Assembly: GCA_030642205.1 (NCBI GenBank)
Contig: DAOWOF010000066.1
Location: forward strand, 1-10,035
From: Desulfobacteraceae bacterium
GTDB taxonomy: Bacteria > Desulfobacterota > DSM-4660 > Desulfatiglandales > Desulfatiglandaceae
Direction of reading: 5' to 3'
Length of the DNA: 10,035 bases
Part shown: positions 5,715 through 10,035 of the stretch, piece by piece
How the letters are laid out: each line of letters starts with the position of its first letter
Numbering within the stretch: position 1 is the stretch's first letter
Notes under the pieces: generated by a model
What the model was told of the DNA's origin: nothing
What the model saw: only the letters and a program-made list of their open reading frames with translations
The model's database searches: none
Translations under genes and position numbers: made by a program

Positions 5715-6848
5715 GTGATTAGTATTTGCTCAAATAAGCAGAAACTGAAGCAATTTAAATTGTGCTTCATATCTCTGATAATTTCATGGTGTGTTCTTGC
5801 CTCTTCAGCCTATTCAATTCGCGTCAAGGACATTACAACAATTAAAGGTGTTCGCTATAATCAATTGGTGGGTTATGGTCTGGTTGTGGGACTGGACGGC
5901 ACAGGTGATGGTAAAAAATCGAAGTTTACTATTCAATCCATGGCAAGAATGCTGGAAAAAATGGGCATGGCAGTGGATCCTGATGATATTAATGTCAATA
6001 ATGTCGCAGCCGTAATAATTACCGCTGATCTTCCTCCATTTGCCAGGATTGGCAGTAAAATAGATGTATTGGTAAGCTCAATCGGCAATGCGAACAACCT
6101 CCAGGGAGGGACATTATTGTTTACTCCTCTAAAGGCTGCCAATGGTGGGGTCTATGCGGTTGCTCAGGGACCTGTGTCTACAGGCGGTTTCTCTCAGGGA
6201 GGCGCGGGTGGAAGTGTGCAAAAGAATTTTCCTACTGTTGGCCGAGTTATTAATGGGGCTTTAATTGAAGAAGAAATTACCTATGATTTTGCTAAAAAAG
6301 ATCAATTCACATTAACCTTGAATAATTCTGATTTTACTACTGCTTGCAGGTTGGTAAGGGCGATAAATACTGCTTTATATGATAATATCGCGAAATCACC
6401 TGACGCCGGGACTGTCGCGGTAAAAATCCCTGAGAGATATAAGGGAAATATTGTTGAATTTGTGAGCATAATTGAAGGTCTTCACATAAAACCTGATATG
6501 TTTTCCAGAATTGTGATTAATGAACGCACAGGCACTGTTGTTATGGGTGAAAATGTCAGGATTTCGACTATCGCAATCTCCCACGGCAACTTGAGCATTG
6601 AAATAAAAGAAACAGCCAATGTTTCTCAGCCAGCCCCCATGTCAGGTGGAAGCACAGTAGTTATTCCTGAAAGCGAGATATCAGTGGTAGAGGGCAATAA
6701 TGCCCTTTATTTAATGGAATCAGGAGTTAGTATCGGAGCTGTGGTAAGGGCCTTGAATGCCCTTGGCGTATCGTCGCGTGATTTAATGTCAATCTTTCAG
6801 GCCATCAAAGTAGCTGGCGCCTTGCAGGCAAAATTGGAGACCATGTAA
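5715..6848 (+). CDS. flgI: FlgI, periplasmic P-ring protein
   Basis: The 377-residue precursor (E. coli about 365) begins with GTG; GAGAG and AGAGGAT just upstream support it and no earlier in-frame start is better. The signal peptide spans about 1-34 (KLCFISLIISWCVLASSAYS), leaving a mature protein that begins near IRVKDI. Family motifs are GVRYNQLVGYGLVVGLDGTG (45-64), SSIGNA with GGTLLFTPLKAANGGVYAVA (131-150), NFPTVGRVINGA, and the C-terminal SIGAVVRALNALGVSSRDLM followed by FQAIKVAGALQAKLE. It polymerises around the rod with help from FlgA. The mature part contains only one cysteine (in FTTACRLV), so the internal disulfide known for E. coli FlgI cannot form. Its TAA shares one base with the flgJ ATG. 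Confidence 0.95.
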   Translation: MISICSNKQKLKQFKLCFISLIISWCVLASSAYSIRVKDITTIKGVRYNQLVGYGLVVGLDGTGDGKKSKFTIQSMARMLEKMGMAVDPDDINVNNVAAVIITADLPPFARIGSKIDVLVSSIGNANNLQGGTLLFTPLKAANGGVYAVAQGPVSTGGFSQGGAGGSVQKNFPTVGRVINGALIEEEITYDFAKKDQFTLTLNNSDFTTACRLVRAINTALYDNIAKSPDAGTVAVKIPERYKGNIVEFVSIIEGLHIKPDMFSRIVINERTGTVVMGENVRISTIAISHGNLSIEIKETANVSQPAPMSGGSTVVIPESEISVVEGNNALYLMESGVSIGAVVRALNALGVSSRDLMSIFQAIKVAGALQAKLETM

Positions 6849-7207
6849 TGTCTGATATCATTTCTTCACGGATTATCTCGATGGAAACCGTTTCTTTAAA
6901 CAAGAGCATGGAAAGAGTACAACAGGCCATTAAAACAAGAGATAAACTAATAAATGAAAAAAACCAGGCGGAAATAAATAAGGCTTCTTCTGAAATGGAG
7001 TCCCTGTTTCTAAATTATCTTTTAAAAGAGATGAGGGCTACTATTCCAAAATCAGGTTTTATCAGTGGCGGAAATGCTGAAAAAATTTATACCTCTATGC
7101 TGGATTCTCAAATAGCAAAGGATATGTCTTTGAAAGGCGGCATTGGCCTTTCAGCCCTCATTCGAGAGCATCTGAGTAAAGGGACAGACAAACATGGAGA
7201 TAAATAG
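6848..7207 (+). CDS. flgJ: FlgJ-type rod-binding protein, muramidase domain absent
   Basis: This 119-residue protein corresponds only to the N-terminal rod-binding domain of FlgJ. Signatures are SSEMESLFLNYLLKEMRATI (47-66), then PKSGFISGG (67-75), and YTSMLDSQIAKDMSLKGGIG (81-100). The first 45 residues are a charged helical leader. E. coli and Salmonella FlgJ are about 313 residues and end in a peptidoglycan hydrolase domain, which is missing here, as in other alpha-, delta- and epsilon-type FlgJ proteins. The wall-cutting enzyme must be encoded elsewhere. The ATG overlaps the flgI stop by one base (TAATG), a coupled arrangement. It is the last gene before the sigma-28 promoter. Confidence 0.9.
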   Translation: MSDIISSRIISMETVSLNKSMERVQQAIKTRDKLINEKNQAEINKASSEMESLFLNYLLKEMRATIPKSGFISGGNAEKIYTSMLDSQIAKDMSLKGGIGLSALIREHLSKGTDKHGDK

Positions 7208-7211
7208 TGAT

Positions 7212-7239
7212 TAAAGTATAATTTCAATTGTGCCGATAA
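7212..7239 (+). promoter_or_regulatory. Sigma-28 (FliA) promoter of flgM-flgN-flgK
   Basis: TAAAGTAT (7212-7219) and GCCGATAA (7232-7239) match the FliA consensus elements; the -10 element is perfect and the -35 element has one difference from TAAAGTTT. The gap is 12 bases, one more than the usual 11. It begins four bases after the flgJ stop, and transcription would start about 100 bases before flgM. Placing the anti-sigma factor gene under its own sigma factor is a known feedback arrangement. Confidence 0.85.
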
Positions 7240-7351
7240 GAAACTCTGGTGTATAATCATAAAGGTTAATATTGGAGTAAATTAAAAGTAAAAGAAACTA
7301 TGTCATATGAGTATATCGTTTTATTATATTTTATATAAGAGGTAAAAGAAG

Positions 7352-7663
7352 ATGAAAATCATAGAGGATAACCCCTATCTTAAAACAGGGAATCATATAC
7401 AAAAAACACAACATATTCAAGAGGTTAATAAAGCAAGAAAGATTGAAGATAAAGGTGAGCAAAAACTGGATACGTTCAATTTATCTCCAGAAGCAAAAGA
7501 GATCAGGGACGCAGAAGAAGCTATAAAATTGATGCCTGAGATAAGTGAAGAAAAGGTTGCCCATTTTAAAAAACTGATTAAAAATGATGAGTATAACATT
7601 GATGAGGAAGGGCTTGCAGAAAAAATAATTACTGAATCCCTGCTCAATGATTTATTTATATGA
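7352..7663 (+). CDS. flgM: FlgM, anti-sigma-28 factor
   Basis: The 103-residue protein has a low-complexity, probably disordered N-terminal 35 residues and the conserved FlgM C-terminal half. That half holds DTFNLSPEAKEI (40-51), IKLMPEISEEKVAHFKKLI (58-76), then YNIDEEGLAEKI (81-92) and ESLLNDL (95-101). FlgM binds FliA (sigma-28) and blocks late-gene transcription until the hook is complete and FlgM is exported through the flagellum. AAGAGGT lies about eight bases before the ATG. The gene stands alone between a 144-base leader and a 289-base structured spacer, so its expression can differ from the rod genes upstream. Confidence 0.93.
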   Translation: MKIIEDNPYLKTGNHIQKTQHIQEVNKARKIEDKGEQKLDTFNLSPEAKEIRDAEEAIKLMPEISEEKVAHFKKLIKNDEYNIDEEGLAEKIITESLLNDLFI

Positions 7664-7667
7664 TATC

Positions 7668-7778
7668 ATGGGACACCTTTAAGATTTTCACCGAAGCTTT
7701 AACACGGGGCAAACTGTTTTAGGCGTTTGCCCCTCCTCCCTGGTTATATCTATTATGATGGCATCGTAAATGTCCCAT
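7668..7778. repeat. Long-range 8-bp inverted repeat enclosing a hairpin
   Basis: ATGGGACA (7668-7675) and TGTCCCAT (7771-7778) are perfect complements 95 bases apart, starting five bases after the flgM stop. They enclose the stem-loop at 7706-7733 and their right arm overlaps the stem at 7776-7819, so the two pairings exclude each other. They could be the ends of a small inserted element or an RNA switch. Confidence 0.4.
7706..7733 (+). other. Perfect 9-bp GC-rich stem-loop in flgM-flgN spacer
   Basis: GGGGCAAAC (7706-7714) pairs with GTTTGCCCC (7725-7733) around a 10-base loop. No T-run follows (TCCTCCCTGG), so it is not a standard intrinsic terminator. It may protect the 3' end of flgM mRNA, slow the polymerase, or be a dispersed repeat. 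Confidence 0.6.
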
Positions 7779-7819
7779 CTACTGCCTTGTCTATTTTTTC
7801 TGTAATAAGGCAGCAGATG
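7776..7819 (+). other. Second stem-loop in flgM-flgN spacer, possible weak terminator
   Basis: CATCT-A-CTGCCTT (7776-7788) pairs with AAGGCAG-C-AGATG (7807-7819): twelve pairs with one A/C mismatch and an 18-base T-rich loop. It is followed by CAATTTTCC, a short and interrupted T-run, so partial termination after flgM is possible but weak. Confidence 0.45.
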
Positions 7820-7927
7820 CAATTTTCCTAAAAAAACGACCATGTTTATATGAAAATAATGAATAGAGAAATTCTATCAATTTATCAGATGAACGTTAAG
7901 CACCACCTCATTCTCATACTTTGTTGT

Positions 7928-7946
7928 GTCCGTTAGGGACGGGGAC
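7928..7946 (+). promoter_or_regulatory. Small hairpin overlapping or abutting the flgN ribosome-binding site
   Basis: GTCC (7928-7931) can pair with GGAC at 7937-7940 or with GGAC at 7943-7946. The second pairing covers the GGGG at 7941-7944 that serves flgN, and the first leaves it free. The stems are only four pairs, so any regulatory effect is a guess. Confidence 0.3.
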
Positions 7947-7952
7947 GAACTA

Positions 7953-8453
7953 ATGAATATATTGATAAATGATTTTATAAAACTACTGGAAGATGAGAAA
8001 AAGCTTTATGAAAAACTGGCCTTAATTCTTCAGCAGGAAAAAAGGGCAGTAATTGATTCGGATCTGGATGCATTGAATGAGAACAGCAAGCAGAAAGAAA
8101 ATCTTGTTTTAAAGATTCGGATAATGGGTGAGCAGCGTTTAGATATGATTGGCCGACTTTCCGGCCTGCTTAATTACTCACCCCGGGAATTAACATTAAC
8201 CAAATTAGCCCAATTGGTAGATGAGCCTTATTCTACCCGATTAAATGAGTATCATTCAAATTATCTGTCCATAATTCAAGGAATACAGGAGCTTAATCAG
8301 AGTAATAAGGAATTGTTTTCGCACTCTGTGGAACTTATAAGAGGATCAATCAATCTATTAAGTAATTTACTTCCTTCAACTCCTGTTTATCATAGAACCG
8401 GAAAGGTAAAAAGCGATGGTAAAAGAGGAGCCGTTATTTCCGATCAGGTTTAA
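7953..8453 (+). CDS. flgN: FlgN, export chaperone for hook-filament junction proteins
   Basis: This 166-residue, nearly all-helical protein is of the FlgN family. It opens with MNILINDFIKLLEDEKKLYE, followed by an amphipathic helix with heptad-like leucines (KLALILQQEKRAVIDSDLDA), then RLSGLLNYSPRELTLTKLAQ and a long second coil to residue 140. It ends in the family's flexible tail with VYHRTGKV (145-152). FlgN binds FlgK and FlgL in the cytoplasm and delivers them to the flagellar export gate. The position next to flgK fits. I chose ATG 7953, eight bases after GGGG; an in-frame GTG at 7926 would add nine residues from a hairpin-forming stretch and lacks a ribosome-binding site. Confidence 0.85.
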   Translation: MNILINDFIKLLEDEKKLYEKLALILQQEKRAVIDSDLDALNENSKQKENLVLKIRIMGEQRLDMIGRLSGLLNYSPRELTLTKLAQLVDEPYSTRLNEYHSNYLSIIQGIQELNQSNKELFSHSVELIRGSINLLSNLLPSTPVYHRTGKVKSDGKRGAVISDQV

Positions 8454-8500
8454 TCGGCAGGAATATTAAAAAAAGCAAGCACAAAAAGATCTAAAAGACA

Positions 8501-9889
8501 ATGACAAATATCTATGGAATCTTAAATACAGGACGAACTGCTCTTCTTGCTCAGAGAAAAGGTGTAGATGTAGCAGGGCATAATATTTCCAACGTTAATA
8601 CACCTGGATTTTCACGTCAAAGGGTTAATCTTGAAACTAATACCCCCACGTCTTTAAGTCCCCCTGGACAATTAGGAACTGGTGTCAGGACCGCTGAAAT
8701 TCAGCGTATATACGATCGATTTCTAGGAGATCAAATAAACAGGGAAACCACTGATATGGAGAGGTGGGATTCCCAAAAGAATGCCCTGGAAAGGGTTGAA
8801 ATGATCTTTAATGAATCTTCTGAATATGGGCTATCATCAGCTATGAGTGAATTCTGGAATTCCTGGCATGATTTGGCTAATAATCCTGAGGATCAGCCCC
8901 AAAGAACGGTCGTAGTTGAAAAAGCAGAGAGTCTTACGAATCGTTTTCAGAAAATATATCGGGATCTTATGCAGGTTCAGGATGGTTTAGACAGGAACAT
9001 TGAGGCTAATGTTCAAGACATAAACCTTATGTCTGAGCAAGTTGCTCATTTGAATATGAAAATTTTCAGCATAGAAAATTTAGGTGATAATGCTAATGAT
9101 TATCGTGATAAACGTGATCTTATTATAAAAGAAATATCCTCAATCATAGATATAACAAGCTTTGAGGATCCTGATGGCAAGATGACCGTTCTTGCAGGCA
9201 ATGGCCGACCTTTGGTGGAAAATGTATATTCCTGGGATTTAGCAACCCGGATCAATCCTTCAACAGGTTTCAAGGATGTTCTCTGGGTTAATGGGGATTC
9301 TGTTGATATCACAAATCATATCACTGGTGGACAAATAAAAGGTTCCCTTGAAGTACGCGATGTCGAAATTCCCAAATATTTTAATGCCCTCGATTCTCTG
9401 GCAGGAAACATAATAACAGAACTAAACACCCTCCATGCAAATGGCTTTGGACTGGATGGTTCAAGCGCCAATGATTTTTTCAATGGGACAACTGCTTATG
9501 ATATAAGGGTTAATCCAAGTATAAGCGCTGATTTAAACAAAATTGCTGCTGCCAGTGTATTAACCGGTATCCCTGGTGATAATACCAATGCGATTGCGAT
9601 TCTTAACCTTCAGCATGGTCTTATAATGAGTGGGGGAACTACCACTTTTGATGATTATTATAATTCATTAGTAAGCAATATTGGCAGCGATGTACAGGAA
9701 GCAGAAAGAACTTTTGATCATCAAGATGAAATTGTGACTTATCTTGTAAATACCAGAGAAACAATTTCCGGTGTTTCATTGGATGAGGAAATGATTAATT
9801 TAATCAAATTCCAAAATGCCTATGATTCTGCAGCCAAGCTGATAAGCGTTGTAGATGAACTTTTAACCACAGTGCTTAATATGGTCTAA
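8501..9889 (+). CDS. flgK: FlgK, hook-filament junction protein 1
   Basis: This 462-residue protein is shorter than E. coli FlgK (547), the loss falling in the variable middle domain. The N-terminal D0 helix holds TNIYGILNTGRTALLAQRKG and the signature ISNVNTPGFSRQRV (29-42). LGTGVRTAEIQRIYDRFL (58-75) and the SSEYGLSSAMSEFWNSWHDL segment follow. The C-terminal helix begins GVSLDEEMINLIKFQNAYDS (424-443) and continues AAKLISVVDELL. These ends coil together in the axial structure. FlgK is exported with FlgN and joins hook to filament. Only weak purine runs precede the ATG, 47 bases after flgN, so coupling to flgN is likely. flgL is the expected next gene but is not in the window. Confidence 0.95.
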   Translation: MTNIYGILNTGRTALLAQRKGVDVAGHNISNVNTPGFSRQRVNLETNTPTSLSPPGQLGTGVRTAEIQRIYDRFLGDQINRETTDMERWDSQKNALERVEMIFNESSEYGLSSAMSEFWNSWHDLANNPEDQPQRTVVVEKAESLTNRFQKIYRDLMQVQDGLDRNIEANVQDINLMSEQVAHLNMKIFSIENLGDNANDYRDKRDLIIKEISSIIDITSFEDPDGKMTVLAGNGRPLVENVYSWDLATRINPSTGFKDVLWVNGDSVDITNHITGGQIKGSLEVRDVEIPKYFNALDSLAGNIITELNTLHANGFGLDGSSANDFFNGTTAYDIRVNPSISADLNKIAAASVLTGIPGDNTNAIAILNLQHGLIMSGGTTTFDDYYNSLVSNIGSDVQEAERTFDHQDEIVTYLVNTRETISGVSLDEEMINLIKFQNAYDSAAKLISVVDELLTTVLNMV

Positions 9890-9890
9890 A

Positions 9891-9903
9891 GCGGGGTACC
9901 CGC
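9891..9903. repeat. Small GC palindrome GCGGG-GTA-CCCGC after flgK
   Basis: Five-base arms around GTA begin two bases after the flgK stop codon. There is no T-run, so it is not an intrinsic terminator. It marks the change from flgK to repeat-rich sequence. Confidence 0.4.
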
Positions 9904-9918
9904 AACCCAAAGATGAAG

Positions 9919-9953
9919 TTGTCAGTTGTCAGTTATCAGTTGTCAGTTGTAAG
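9919..9953. repeat. Five tandem 7-bp units TTGTCAG
   Basis: The units are TTGTCAG, TTGTCAG, TTATCAG, TTGTCAG and TTGTAAG. An inverted copy of the TATCAGTTGTCA part lies at 10024-10035. Repeats of this kind commonly flank S23-type four-helix-bundle genes in environmental bacteria, as I recall, and the start of such a gene follows here. Confidence 0.75.
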
Positions 9954-9967
9954 CACTGGAGGTCATT

Positions 9968-10006
9968 TTGAAATTTGAGGATTTGGAAGTATGGAAGATA
10001 AATTAG
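9968..10006 (+). pseudogene. Remnant of an S23-type four-helix-bundle protein gene
   Basis: TTG at 9968 follows TGGAGGT (9957-9963) and reads LKFEDLEVWKIN before a TAG at 10004-10006. Proteins of the four-helix-bundle family related to the 23S rRNA intervening-sequence protein typically start MKFEDLEVWK or similar, and are about 120 residues long. Here only twelve codons remain, and within 20 bases the inverted TTGTCAG repeat appears, so most of the gene is deleted. The usual ATG is probably changed to TTG. The match is short but highly characteristic and lies in the expected repeat setting. Confidence 0.65.
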
Positions 10007-10023
10007 TATAAATATGCTTTTGC

Positions 10024-10035
10024 TGACAACTGATA
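10024..10035. repeat. Inverted copy of the TTGTCAG repeat at the window end
   Basis: TGACAACTGATA is the exact reverse complement of TATCAGTTGTCA at 9934-9945. The two copies bracket the four-helix-bundle remnant, forming a short cassette with inverted ends. The repeat may continue beyond the window. Confidence 0.7.

Noticed and set aside
7228..7257. Sigma-70-like TATAAT (7252-7257) with TTGTGC upstream
   Set aside because: The -35 match is poor and the sigma-28 elements in the same place are far better.
9891..9903. Intrinsic terminator after flgK
   Set aside because: The stem is only five pairs and no T-run follows.
1..10035. CRISPR array, tRNA, rRNA, toxin-antitoxin or defence system
   Set aside because: No regularly spaced repeats, no tRNA or rRNA sequence and no gene of such a system was seen. 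The TTGTCAG units are directly tandem without spacers.

Overview
This window is a flagellar axial-structure gene cluster from a Gram-negative, AT-rich bacterium, most likely a member of the Desulfobacterota (the former Deltaproteobacteria) or a close relative. P-ring and L-ring genes (flgI, flgH) show an outer membrane. The order flgF-flgG-flgA-flgH-flgI-flgJ-flgM-flgN-flgK, a FlgJ without its muramidase half, an enlarged FlgA and a sigma-54-type promoter ahead of flgF fit that group. The lineage is inferred from gene order and protein style, not from a marker gene.

Layout. Positions 1-296 (minus) hold the N-terminal part of an IS630-family transposase cut by the window edge. Positions about 365-491 look like the left end of an IS21-family element, with only eight codons of its first gene left, followed by a palindromic repeat (499-523) and about 220 bases of AT-rich sequence without a gene. 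Two housekeeping-type genes follow: a YgjP-like zinc metallopeptidase (743-1480, TTG start) and a short TrmO-type tRNA methyltransferase (1566-2012). The gap 2013-2364 carries a doubtful small minus-strand ORF, two AT-rich inverted repeats and a good sigma-54 -24/-12 promoter. From 2365 to 7207 the genes flgF, flgG, flgA, flgH, flgI and flgJ are tightly packed on the plus strand and probably form one transcript. A near-consensus sigma-28 (FliA) promoter at 7212-7239 then starts a second unit: flgM, flgN, flgK. flgM and flgN are separated by a 289-base spacer with strong stem-loops. After flgK come heptamer TTGTCAG repeats, the first codons of an S23-type four-helix-bundle gene and an inverted copy of the repeat at the window end.

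How the genes work together. FlgF and FlgG build the rod. FlgA escorts FlgI to form the P ring, FlgH forms the L ring, and FlgJ caps or assists the growing rod. FlgM holds FliA inactive until the hook is finished and FlgM is exported. FlgN is the export chaperone for FlgK, the first hook-filament junction protein. The two promoter types match a two-step hierarchy: sigma-54 for basal-body genes, then sigma-28 for flgM and the late genes.

I found no previously undescribed system. The most interesting parts are the two promoters that partition the cluster, the structured flgM-flgN spacer, and the eroded mobile-element pieces at both ends of the window.
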